A program made the translations under genes and the position numbers. A model generated the notes under the pieces. The model made no database searches, was not told where the DNA came from, and saw only the letters and a list, made by a program, of their open reading frames with translations. Shown here piece by piece: positions 43,535 through 54,000 of a stretch of DNA of 64,000 nucleotides (the stretch's first letter is position 1; every line of letters begins with the position of its first letter). Origin of the DNA: Lacinutrix sp. C3R15. Lineage in GTDB: Bacteria > Bacteroidota > Bacteroidia > Flavobacteriales > Flavobacteriaceae. The DNA lies in the NCBI RefSeq assembly GCF_018860825.1, contig NZ_JAHKPZ010000030.1, forward strand, positions 62,289-126,288, in the 5' to 3' direction.

Positions 43535-44335
43535 TTAATAATCTTTAGGCATTGGTTTAACAAAAAGTACTTGACCTACAAATAAGCCTGTATCCTCTAA
43601 ACCATTTAGTTCTTGAAGTTCTTTAACCGTTAATTTATATTTTTTTGAAATAGAATATAAAGTATCTCCTTTAATAACGGTATGTTTATCATTATTAGTA
43701 GCGTTCTTACCTAAAACCTCAGCATCAAACCTATGTAATTGGTAACGCTCTATTAAGCTAATTAATTTATTTGGGTATTTTCTATCTGTTGCATAACCTG
43801 CTGATCGTAAACCTTTTGCCCAAGATTCATAATCATCTTGTTCAAAATCAAACAAAGCACTGTAACGCTTTCTTCCTGTTAAAAAAAGCGAATGATCTCT
43901 AAACGAGTATTTAGAGTTGTTATATTTTCTAAAACATTCTTGCGATGCATCATCATCATGATAAATTCTTGCTCCAGTCCAGTCGTGACATTTTATACCA
44001 AAATGGTTATTAGCCTCTACAGAAAGTCTTCCTTTTCCAGAAGCAGACTCTAAAATACCTTGCGCTAGAGTAATACTAGCCGGAATACCATATGCACGCA
44101 TTTCATCTTGAGCAATATCACTATAAATAGCAATATATTCTTCGGTTGCATTTGCATATACCTCAGGAGTATTTTGAGTAATTTCTGGCGTAACTACCAC
44201 CTCTGTTGCTTCCGCCTTCTTTTCTTTTCGCTTATCTACTATAACTGTTTTATTTTTTTTAGTAGTCACTTTTTTACTAGAGCCACAGCTAAACATAAAA
44301 ACCGCTAAGCAACTTAAAATTATTATTTTCTTCAT
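43535..44335 (-). CDS. Glucosaminidase-LysM lipoprotein
   Basis: This encodes 266 residues. The lipoprotein signal ends MFSC (Cys17). The glucosaminidase (FlgJ/GH73-like) domain spans about 60-210: GIPASITLAQGILESASGKG with the catalytic Glu, NNHFGIKC and SFRDHSLFL. A single LysM domain (VIKGDTLYSISKKYKL...) at about 215-262 binds peptidoglycan. It should cleave glycan strands during growth or division. The start codon immediately precedes hemL with no gap. Confidence 0.9.
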   Translation of the reverse strand: MKKIIILSCLAVFMFSCGSSKKVTTKKNKTVIVDKRKEKKAEATEVVVTPEITQNTPEVYANATEEYIAIYSDIAQDEMRAYGIPASITLAQGILESASGKGRLSVEANNHFGIKCHDWTGARIYHDDDASQECFRKYNNSKYSFRDHSLFLTGRKRYSALFDFEQDDYESWAKGLRSAGYATDRKYPNKLISLIERYQLHRFDAEVLGKNATNNDKHTVIKGDTLYSISKKYKLTVKELQELNGLEDTGLFVGQVLFVKPMPKDY

Positions 44336-44338
44336 TTT

Positions 44339-45226
44339 TTATTGAATCAATGGTAAATTTTTCTTTTTCAAAACAGTATTCATACCAGGAATACCTTGCA
44401 ATCCTCCTGTATGAATAATGAGTATTTTGGAGCCCTTCGGGAAAAACCCTTTGCTTATTAAATCCCGAATTCCAAACAGCATTTTTCCTGTATAAACAGG
44501 GTCTAACGGTATATTGTTTTGTTTTTTAAACTGATTTATAAAATCTATTAATTCAGCATTTACTTTAGCATAACCTCCAAAATGATAATCTGTAATAAGC
44601 TCCCAATTTGTTTTGGTTGTAAATTTACTAATTTCTTCTTGTAAAAAGTCTCCTTTTAACGCCGGAAATCCAAGAATTTTTTGATGCGCAAAGCTAGCAT
44701 TTATAATTCCTGAAATTGTTCCTCCTGTTCCTACAGGACAACAAATATAATCATACACTTCATCTTCTTTTTCAAGAATTTCTTCACAACCTTTCACAGC
44801 TAGAATATTTGTACCTCCTTCTGGAATTAAATAAAAATCGCCAAACTCTTTTTTTAAGTTTTCCAAAAAACAATCTGTTGTTTTATTTCTATACTCCTCT
44901 CGGGTTATAAATTTAAATTGCATACCTGACTCTTGTGAAAACAGTAAAGTAGGATTTTCATTTATTTTAGAATGCAACTCTTCTCCTCTAATAACACCAA
45001 TTGTTTTAAAACCATTTTCTTTTCCTGCTACTGCTACTGCCGCAATATGGTTAGAATATGCACCACCAAAGGTAACTAAAGTTGTTTTCTTTAGATTTTT
45101 AGCTTCTAAAATATTATACTTAAGCTTACTTAATTTATTCCCAGAAATAAAAGTATGATTCAAATAGGTTTTTTTTACACAAACCTGATAACCAGAATCT
45201 AAGAAAACACTACCCGTTAAACTCAT
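44339..45226 (-). CDS. PLP-dependent deaminase/D-cysteine desulfhydrase-like enzyme
   Basis: This encodes 295 residues of the fold II PLP family that contains ACC deaminase and D-cysteine desulfhydrase. The PLP lysine is in SGNKLSKLKYN; TFGGAYSNHIAAVA and CPVGTGGTISGI (phosphate site) are conserved, and HTGGLQGIPG near the end is typical. Which substrate it uses cannot be told by sequence reading. It starts a minus-strand unit, 3 bases before the glucosaminidase gene. Confidence 0.88.
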   Translation of the reverse strand: MSLTGSVFLDSGYQVCVKKTYLNHTFISGNKLSKLKYNILEAKNLKKTTLVTFGGAYSNHIAAVAVAGKENGFKTIGVIRGEELHSKINENPTLLFSQESGMQFKFITREEYRNKTTDCFLENLKKEFGDFYLIPEGGTNILAVKGCEEILEKEDEVYDYICCPVGTGGTISGIINASFAHQKILGFPALKGDFLQEEISKFTTKTNWELITDYHFGGYAKVNAELIDFINQFKKQNNIPLDPVYTGKMLFGIRDLISKGFFPKGSKILIIHTGGLQGIPGMNTVLKKKNLPLIQ

Positions 45227-45420
45227 TTTTAAATGAAAATGATTTATTATTAAAATATTTTAAACTATATTAGCTTAAAGCGTTAATTATTTACTTATAA
45301 TACAACAAAAACATTAAATCTATTAATATTTTTGTGATTTTTCTATAGATTCCCTAAATCTACTCTTTATAGCACCTATAATGTCTTTTGACATAAACTT
45401 ATGTTCCAAATTTAAAGTTT

Positions 45421-45894
45421 ATGATGAAAAAACTACACATTATGCTATTAAAAAAAAATTTCCCATCCATTAAACTATGTCACACTATTCTTCTTTTCTT
45501 CTTTTTCAGCATTCCTGCACTAGCTCAAGAAATAGAAACCCCTAACAACTGCAGCACTGGTTACACTTTTGAAACAAAATCAGTATATGAAAGTAGCGAT
45601 ATTACCAAAGACATTGAAGTTTCATGGAATTTCTTACAAGCAAATAATAAAGAACACCTAGATCTTATTATTGAAATACAACCTCTAAACGCATGTTGGC
45701 AAGGAGTTAACGCAACAAATCGTTCAGAAAAAACCAGTATACCTATTGAAAACTTCAGACAATCTTACAAAGGAGAACTAATGTTTACATTTTCGCAATT
45801 AAATAGTAAATGCATTAAATGGAGAGCCAAAATAATTAATTCAAGGAATAATTGTACAAATTATACTCCTTGGACATTTTCTAGCCTTCTTTAA
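45421..45894 (+). CDS. Small secreted protein preceding a T9SS giant
   Basis: This encodes 157 residues with a long N-region and signal peptide (cleavage near ALAQE at about 36). The mature part holds several Cys (NNCSTG, NACWQG, NSKCIKW, NNCTNYTPW), suggesting disulfides outside the cytoplasm. ATG 45421 and 45424 are both possible. It lies 15 bases upstream of the 1486-residue T9SS protein and is likely co-transcribed. I do not recognise the family. Confidence 0.65.
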   Translation: MMKKLHIMLLKKNFPSIKLCHTILLFFFFSIPALAQEIETPNNCSTGYTFETKSVYESSDITKDIEVSWNFLQANNKEHLDLIIEIQPLNACWQGVNATNRSEKTSIPIENFRQSYKGELMFTFSQLNSKCIKWRAKIINSRNNCTNYTPWTFSSLL

Positions 45895-45909
45895 TTATTA
45901 AAAACTACT

Positions 45910-48900
45910 ATGATGAAAAAAATTACACTAATCTTTATATTAAGTCTTTTTTTAAACAATAGCTATTCACAAGGCATAGACATTCTTTCTGCAGAACAAT
46001 TCTGTTCAGGAACAACCGAACTTACATTTCCTAATAATTATGGAGGAAGCGACCTAACTGAAGTAGGCTGTTTAGGCTCCATCCCTAATGCTTCATATTT
46101 CTTTATGGAAATAGACAATCCTGGAAATTTAATTTTCACAATATCACAAGAAACAACTCCCGGAGGAGTACCAATTGACGTTGATTTTATTGCTTGGGGA
46201 CCTTTTGTAGATATAAATGATGCAAATGCTAGCATCTCATATACAGATTGCCCAACTTGCCCTAACAACACAACAGACCCAACATTTTATCCGTATGCAC
46301 CAGATCAAATTACCGATTGTAGTTTTGATATTGCCCCTACTGAAACCATGACTATTACTGGCGCTCTTCAAGGGGAGATTTATGTAGTTTTAATAACAAA
46401 TTTTAACGGAGCACAAGGAAATATTACTTTTCAACAAACTGGAGGAATAGGCACTACAACTTGTAACGCTCCTATTTGTGGTGGTAATTTTTACGACACA
46501 GGTGGTATTGGAGGAAACTACAGCAACAACGAAACAGAAACCACCACTATTTACCCATATTTTACAGGAGGAACTGTAACTGTAGACTTCTCCTCTTTTT
46601 CTGTTGCTCCAGGAGATATATTAAACGTTTACAATGGACCAGACGCCACCTACGATTTAATAGGCACAGTAACAGGTGCTCCATCTTCATTCTCCTCAAC
46701 AACCGCATCAACTACTCCTAACCCTTCAGGAGCTATAACATTTGTTTTTAATAGTAACACATCTTCTGTATCTAATGGTTGGGAAAGCGATATTACATGC
46801 TCTCCGCCTCCAACACCTGTTTCCTGTGGAACACAATTTACAGACAGCGGAGGAGCAGCAGGCGACTATTCTGCATACGAAACACAAACCTCTACCTTTT
46901 ACCCTACCAATACTGGTGATGTTATTACAGTAACCTTCACTTCTTTTGATACAGAAAATAATTATGACGAACTAACTGTTCATAATGGCCCCGACACAAC
47001 ATATCCTATAATAGGAATATATTCAGGTGCAGGAATACCTGGACCAATACAATCTTCAGACCCTTCTGGCGCATTAACCTTTGTTTTTAATAGCGATAGT
47101 TCTTTTCAATATTCGGGTTGGACTGCAGACATTACTTGCTCTCCTTATATAACCCCAACTATATGTGGTTCTACTTTTTTTGATTCAGGAGGAGCTAGTA
47201 CCGATTATTCTAGCAATGAATTAATCACAACAACCTTACTTCCAGACATACCAGGAACTGCTGTAATGACAACATTTACAAGTTTCAACACAGAAACTGA
47301 TTATGACACATTATCTGTCTACGATGGTCCAGACGCTACATACCCTTTACTTGGCACTTTTTCAGGAACTGCAATTCCAGGACCATTTACCTCATCAGAC
47401 CCTTCTGGTGCATTAACATTTGTTTTTGACAGTGATGGTTCTTTACAATATACCGGTTGGGCTGCAGACATTACTTGTGTTACTAATACTCCTTCCTGTG
47501 GAGAGACATTTTATGATAGCGGAGGAGCCGGAGGAGACTATTCCAATAATGAAAACGAAACAACAATAATTTCCCCAACCAATTCTGGCGATACAGTAAC
47601 TACAACTTTTACAGTTTTTAATCTTGCTACAGGAGACACTTTAGAAATTTTTGACGGAGCAACTTCCCTAGGTGTATTTACAGGAACTACAATTCCTGGC
47701 CCTTTTACAGCTACAAATCCTTCTGGAGAACTAACTTTTACTTTTACTAGTAATGGCACAGGCACGCAATCTGGCTGGGCTGCAGATATTACTTGTAGTG
47801 TACTTTGTAATTTAATAATTACGGATACAGTTTTTCCTATTGGAGCAGATTCATGTAATTTAGACTACACAACTTTAACAACAAATGCTATTGGTACAAC
47901 TTTACCTAGCAACATTTTATCTGAATCTTTTGATAATGCTAGTTTACCCACTGGTTGGGCAATAAATAATGGATCTGGAGACGGCTCTTGGTCTATCACA
48001 AACTCTTCAAATGCCGGTGGAACACCACGAGAAGCTACATTATCTGGAGGCTACAACTCTTCCGCAAGTGGAACTAGAACCTTAACATCTCCTGCCATTA
48101 ACATAACAGGAGCTACAAATTTACAATTAGATTTCAAACAATATTTATGGCACTATAGTAGCGCTTATAATTATTCTATTTCCATTCAAACTAATACAGA
48201 CAATGCTGGCTGGGTAAACCAATACACAGTAAACAATGTAAATAACGACATCGCTACCGAGACTCGAACTATTGATTTATCAGCAATATCAGGAAACAGT
48301 TTAAGATTCCGTTACCGCTTAAACGGCAACCCTTTTGGCTTATTTTATTGGTATATAGACGACATTCAATTAACAGCGGATAGCACTACAACACCTCCAC
48401 AAATTACATGGTCACCTAATACCGAACTTTACACAGACTCCACCCTAACAACACCTTATTCTGGAGGTTATTCTGAGACAGTTTACGCTGCTCCAAGCGG
48501 TACTCAAACATACACTGCTACAGACCAAAATGGATGTACAAACACAGTCACTATAACAAACAACAAAAAAACCTGGATGGGCTACATAGATAACAATTGG
48601 TATATAGATGGTAATTGGGAACCTAACGGAGTACCAACTTCTAGCGATTGTGTTCTTATACCAGATGTTGCCGTTTCTAATTTTGATGAACCAATAGCAG
48701 ACATTATAAATTTAATACCATTACCACCTCTACCAGCTTATGCACTAAACTTAACAGTAGCACCAACAGCAAACCTTGAAATCGCTCCTGAAACAACTCT
48801 AGTGGTAACAGACTGGATTGCACTAGAAGGAACAATCGATATAAGAGATTCAGGAAGTTTAATTCAAATCACAGATGGCGCTACAAATGTCAATAATAAT

Positions 48901-50370
48901 ACTGGTAGCGGTAATATTAATATGCAGCGCACTGCAACAATTTCAAGTACTTATGATTACGTTTACTGGGCATCACCAGTTGAAGGGTTTAATGTTTCGC
49001 AAGTTTCACCTGGCTCTTCATTAATTTACGAATGGATTCCTACAATAGCTGGAAATGGAATTGGAAACTATGGAAATTGGCAAGCAACCAGCGAAAACAT
49101 GATTAATGGAAAAGGATATATTATAAGAAATGTTATAGGAACACCTACACCTTCAACTCCTGAGTTTGTTGGCAAACCCAACAATGGAGTTATCACAAAA
49201 GCCATAACCAGAGGCACCTACAATGTAGCTTCACCAGGCGGAGATTATACAGGTGGAGGAACCACAATTGCCACAAGATTAGATGATAACTGGAATTTAG
49301 TCGGAAACCCATATCCTTCAGCAATTTCTGCAGACACTTTTATTGCTGTAAACGCTTCTAGCATAACAGATGACACAGACTCTTCTATTTCAGGAACCAT
49401 ATATCTATGGAGGCACCTAAACACACCAAGTAATGCAGTAAATGACCCTTTTTATGATGGATTTGTTTATAATTATAATCCTAATGATTATATCGCTTAT
49501 AATAGTACAGGTTCTAACCCTTCAGGATTTGGAGGAGGTATCGCTGCAGGACAAGCATTTTTTGTTCTTATGGAACATACAGCTCCTATAAATTCAAATG
49601 TTACATTTAACAATACTATGCGAAATGAAACATTAGATAATAGTCAGTTTTATAGAACAAACGAAACCTCACAACAAACATCAAATATAGAAAAACATAG
49701 AATTTGGTTAGATTTAATTTCACCAAATAACAATGCTAACTCTACATTAGTTGGTTATGTTGAAGGAGCTACAAATGCGCAGGATAGATTATTTGACGGC
49801 TTTGAGCTAAGCGAAAACAACACGCGTTTTTATTCTTTAATCAATGATAACGAATTTGCCATTCAAGGTAAAGCTTTGCCTTTTCATGATACTGACACAG
49901 TACCTCTAGGCATTGAAATTCCTCAAAACGGAAATTACACCATTGCTATTAACAACCTAGACGGTTTATTTGAAACCACAAATCAACCCATATTTATTGA
50001 AGACACCTATACCAACAACATACATAATTTACGTGTAAATCCGTATAGCTTCAATATAACTGCTGGCACCTATAACGATAGGTTTATATTAAGGTATACA
50101 GAGCCATCTTTAAGTATAAATGATTATGAATATTCTGGATTAGAAATTGCTGCACCTAATAATTCTTTTATAAAAGTAAAATCTGAAACTAGTACCATCA
50201 AAACAGTGGTAGTTTATGATCTTTTAGGAAGAGCACTAATTAACAAAACGGAAATTAATGCTTCAGAGATTAGTTTTAATAATCACAATTTTGCAGAAGG
50301 AACTTATATTGTTAAAGCAATACTTGCTAACGCAAAACAAAAAATCCAGAAAGTGGTTTTAAAACTTTAA
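45910..50370 (+). CDS. Giant T9SS type C surface protein with four CUB-like domains
   Basis: This encodes 1486 residues. After a signal peptide (1-21) come an N-terminal Cys-rich domain (22-185) and four tandem CUB-like repeats starting near 190, 305, 419 and 529, each with an initial Cys, (D/T)SGG..G.YS and G(W)..DITC at the end. A jelly-roll, choice-of-anchor-J-type domain follows (about 670-820). Residues from about 1000 form the T9SS type C module (RTATISSTYDYVYWASPVE, GKGYIIRNV, NWNLVGNPYPSA), ending in a sorting domain. Adhesion or polymer binding is likely. Confidence 0.88.
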   Translation: MMKKITLIFILSLFLNNSYSQGIDILSAEQFCSGTTELTFPNNYGGSDLTEVGCLGSIPNASYFFMEIDNPGNLIFTISQETTPGGVPIDVDFIAWGPFVDINDANASISYTDCPTCPNNTTDPTFYPYAPDQITDCSFDIAPTETMTITGALQGEIYVVLITNFNGAQGNITFQQTGGIGTTTCNAPICGGNFYDTGGIGGNYSNNETETTTIYPYFTGGTVTVDFSSFSVAPGDILNVYNGPDATYDLIGTVTGAPSSFSSTTASTTPNPSGAITFVFNSNTSSVSNGWESDITCSPPPTPVSCGTQFTDSGGAAGDYSAYETQTSTFYPTNTGDVITVTFTSFDTENNYDELTVHNGPDTTYPIIGIYSGAGIPGPIQSSDPSGALTFVFNSDSSFQYSGWTADITCSPYITPTICGSTFFDSGGASTDYSSNELITTTLLPDIPGTAVMTTFTSFNTETDYDTLSVYDGPDATYPLLGTFSGTAIPGPFTSSDPSGALTFVFDSDGSLQYTGWAADITCVTNTPSCGETFYDSGGAGGDYSNNENETTIISPTNSGDTVTTTFTVFNLATGDTLEIFDGATSLGVFTGTTIPGPFTATNPSGELTFTFTSNGTGTQSGWAADITCSVLCNLIITDTVFPIGADSCNLDYTTLTTNAIGTTLPSNILSESFDNASLPTGWAINNGSGDGSWSITNSSNAGGTPREATLSGGYNSSASGTRTLTSPAINITGATNLQLDFKQYLWHYSSAYNYSISIQTNTDNAGWVNQYTVNNVNNDIATETRTIDLSAISGNSLRFRYRLNGNPFGLFYWYIDDIQLTADSTTTPPQITWSPNTELYTDSTLTTPYSGGYSETVYAAPSGTQTYTATDQNGCTNTVTITNNKKTWMGYIDNNWYIDGNWEPNGVPTSSDCVLIPDVAVSNFDEPIADIINLIPLPPLPAYALNLTVAPTANLEIAPETTLVVTDWIALEGTIDIRDSGSLIQITDGATNVNNNTGSGNINMQRTATISSTYDYVYWASPVEGFNVSQVSPGSSLIYEWIPTIAGNGIGNYGNWQATSENMINGKGYIIRNVIGTPTPSTPEFVGKPNNGVITKAITRGTYNVASPGGDYTGGGTTIATRLDDNWNLVGNPYPSAISADTFIAVNASSITDDTDSSISGTIYLWRHLNTPSNAVNDPFYDGFVYNYNPNDYIAYNSTGSNPSGFGGGIAAGQAFFVLMEHTAPINSNVTFNNTMRNETLDNSQFYRTNETSQQTSNIEKHRIWLDLISPNNNANSTLVGYVEGATNAQDRLFDGFELSENNTRFYSLINDNEFAIQGKALPFHDTDTVPLGIEIPQNGNYTIAINNLDGLFETTNQPIFIEDTYTNNIHNLRVNPYSFNITAGTYNDRFILRYTEPSLSINDYEYSGLEIAAPNNSFIKVKSETSTIKTVVVYDLLGRALINKTEINASEISFNNHNFAEGTYIVKAILANAKQKIQKVVLKL

Positions 50371-51031
50371 TACCTATTCTTTTTCTGTTAAATAATTCAC
50401 TAAAAAATTGCAAACTAAAAACCTTCTATTTTTAGTTTGCAGTTTTTCGTCTTTAACCTTACTCTTAATTGTATAACAAAAATTACAACAACAGAAAGGT
50501 TATAAAAAACCCCAATATATCCTCCATTTTTTAGCTTAAAAAAAAAACCTTAAACCTACTTATTTACCATCCATTACCACATACATAGTTCAAACATAAT
50601 TTTCTTACAAAAACCTAACAATCAGACTAAAATCAATTTTGTCAGTTAAATCGGTCGTTTTAACGAAAAATTATTTTTATTAAAAAACTTTAAACTATTT
50701 TCGGGTTTTAAGTTAATTAGCTAAATATTCTCTAACAAAAAAAACAGAAAACCACTTAAAATTGAGAATTCAAAAACCTATAATATACTTCGTTTATTTA
50801 TTCTCCTTTTTTTTTTAAGGAAAATAAATCTATAACTAAAGTTTATAACACCAAAATTAGGCACTAAGAAAAGCGTATTTTAATAAGGTTTTTATTTTTT
50901 TCTAAACCTTTTATTTTAAAAAACAGAAGCACAAAAAAAAAAAAAAAAAATGACCCAAATCAAAACAGTAAGCAACCATATCTAAAAAAATCTTTCCAAC
51001 TATTCAACAGCTATTAATATCAATTACATTC
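50371..51031. other. 660-base spacer between the two T9SS giants
   Basis: Apart from the terminator near its left end, the region is AT-rich and has no supported ORF or RNA gene. It includes an uninterrupted run of 18 A at 50933-50950, about 80 bases before the next start codon. Confidence 0.6.
50405..50447 (+). terminator. Terminator of the CUB-repeat T9SS gene
   Basis: TGCAAACTAAAAA and TTTTTAGTTTGCA form a perfect 13-bp stem, then a short T run. Confidence 0.75.
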
Positions 51032-54000
51032 ATGAAAAAACAACCAATTTTCACAACGCTACTCCTATTTTTAATTACTAGTACTTTTTATGGGCAAACC
51101 ATAATAAAAAGCCAGAGTTTTGACTCTGGAGCTTCTGGTTATTCTGATGATTTAACCTATACAGTATCTGGTACTACATCTATTACAAATGTCTCCTCAG
51201 AATCTGCACCTTACGCTTTTAAGTTAAATGGTAACAATTCTAATATAACATTTGAAAATGTAGATATATCTTCCTTTTCCAATGTAACCGCAACGGTTTC
51301 CTTTTCTTCTGTAAATGCAAATGATAATAGAGATTTATATTTAGATGTTTCATATAACGATGGGACTAGTTGGAACGCAATTAAATTAATTGATGGTGAA
51401 AATGGCGCTGGCGGAGAAGATTGGCCTTGGGGAACACCAGATAATGATGGTGGAGCGGTAAACTCAAACCCATATACATTTAGTATTCCAGATACAGAAA
51501 ACAATGTTAAAATAAGACTTAGAGCTAATCAAGCGGACAATTCTAGATTTTTCTATGTAGATAACATTATAATTCAAGAAGCTTGCACAAACACCTATTG
51601 TACTACAACTTATACGTCAGCTGTAGAAGCAATTACCAATGTTACTTTTGGAGGTATTAATAACACCACAGGAGCTAACACAGCAGGTGGAAGCCATGAA
51701 ATTTTCTGTACACCAACCGGATCTGTAACTGCAGGGTCAAGTTATACAATTTCTTTAAATGGAGATACAGAAGGTTCGTACACTAATTCTTTTACTGCAT
51801 TTTTTGATTGGGACCAAGACGGTACTTTTAATAACACTACCGAACGCTATGAAATTGGTACAATATATAATAACAATGGAACTGGAACACCTGCCACCAA
51901 CAACATTGCTGTACCTACAGGAGCAACACCAGGAACAACAACCATGCGTATTATAAAAAAATTCTTAACAAATTATGCTACTGACGGTTGCACACCTGGA
52001 AGCGGGTATGGTCAAACGGAAGATTATTTAATAAATGTTACAGCAGCAACGCCATGTACCGAACCAACAGCTCAAGCAACAGCTTTAACTTTTGGTACAG
52101 TAACAGATACTAGTATTATAGGTAATTTTACTGCTGCATCTCCAGCACCAGATAACTATTTAGTATTAATGAACACCACTGGCACAGCTCCTTCGCCTGC
52201 TCCAGCAGACACTAACACCTATGCTATAGGTGACACTGTAGGCGGAGCAACAGTTATAGATACAGATGCTAATACAACTTTTACTGCTACAGGTTTATCA
52301 CCAACAACAACCTATTACTTTTATGTATATAGTTTTAATAGTGCTTGCAGTGGTGGTCCAGATTATTATACTACTGCGCCATTATCAGGCAATGAAACAA
52401 CAGATTCGGCTAGTTATTGTGAACCTACCTCTTGGGATCCTGATGGCTTATATATTAATAGTTTGGCTTTTGTAGGTACACTTGCAGACCCTGCAGAAAA
52501 CACCTCTACCTTTAACGCCACAGGGTATCAAGACTTTACAGGCTTATCACCAATTGCAATACAAGCGCAAGGAGAAGGAGTAAATATAGTAGCAAATGCT
52601 ACCGGTAACTACTATTATAGAGGAACTTGGAAAGCTTGGGTAGACTGGAATAAAGATGGTGATTTTAATAATACAAACGAGTTAGTTTACGACATTTACG
52701 GCCAAGTAAGTGCTAATGTAACATTTGGATTTGAAATCCCTGCTGCTGCTGCGGCTGGTGATTACACGATGCGTATTAGAGTAAATAACGGATTTGACAG
52801 TTGGTTTGGATGGGAAACTTACGGATTCGATTTTGATGCCTGCGATGATTTTGATGAATATGCCTCTTACGATTTTTCGATTGAAGACTACGGTGAAACA
52901 GAAGACTATTTATTTACCGTTATTGAAAGTTGTGATGCTAATATTGCAACAATAACTGATGGTGAAAGTTGTGGTGCCGGAACCGTAGATATAAGTGCTA
53001 CTGGAACCACTGGAGTTACAGGTTTTAATATCTACACAGCCGAAACCGGAGGAACAGCATTATCGCCTGCTCCTACATTTACTACTCCTGGAGGTGTACC
53101 AACCGCAAGCTGGACATCTCCTTCACTTACAACTACAACCACATATTGGATAACTGCCACAAATGGTAGTTGCGAATCTTTAGTAAGAACTCCTATTGTA
53201 GCAGAAATAAGCCCTACACCAACCGTTACTTTTAATCCTGCTTCACCTACTATTTGTGGTGACAACGAAATTATTCAGCTTACCGCAGAAGGAGATATAG
53301 AAACCGTATACTTAATTAAAGAAGATTTTGAGACTGGAGACTTAGGTGTATTTACAACTAATAATATCATAAACAACGGAGGTTCAATTAATAACAAAAC
53401 ACAATGGCAAAACCAAACAAGCGTATTTATTCCTAATGAACAAAGTTGGTTTCCTGCTATTTCCTCTGGTTTTGGAGACAATAAATTTGTTATATCTACT
53501 TCTGATGTAGGTTCATATACTACACATAATGAACTAATTTCACCTACAATAAATGCCACAGACTTTTTAGATCTTACCTTAGATTTCAAAATATACCATT
53601 CCCGTTATTATACAGATGACACTAATGCAACACTAGAAAATGTCAACATTGAAATTTCTACAGATGGCGGAACAACTTATACAACGTTACCTTCAGGAAC
53701 AATACTAACAGATATTGCTTCAGGTTCTAGTTTTGACACCTTATCTTATAATTTAAATGCGTATATTAATGAAGCTTCTTTAAGATTACGCATTGTATAT
53801 TACGCAGAGTGGTGTGATGGTGTTGCTATAGATGATATTAACTTATATGGTGAAAAACCGGTGAACACAGCCTTTAATTATGACACTACAACGGTAGATG
53901 CATATACAGATGCATCGGGAACAATTAGCTATACACCAAACACTCCTGCTACAACTATATATATAAAACCAACACTTTCACAGCTAGAAAATGCAACTTT

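Noticed and set aside
46479-47806. DNA tandem repeat array in the CUB-repeat gene
   Set aside because: Repetition is at the protein-domain level; the DNA copies have diverged widely and represent ordinary domain duplication.
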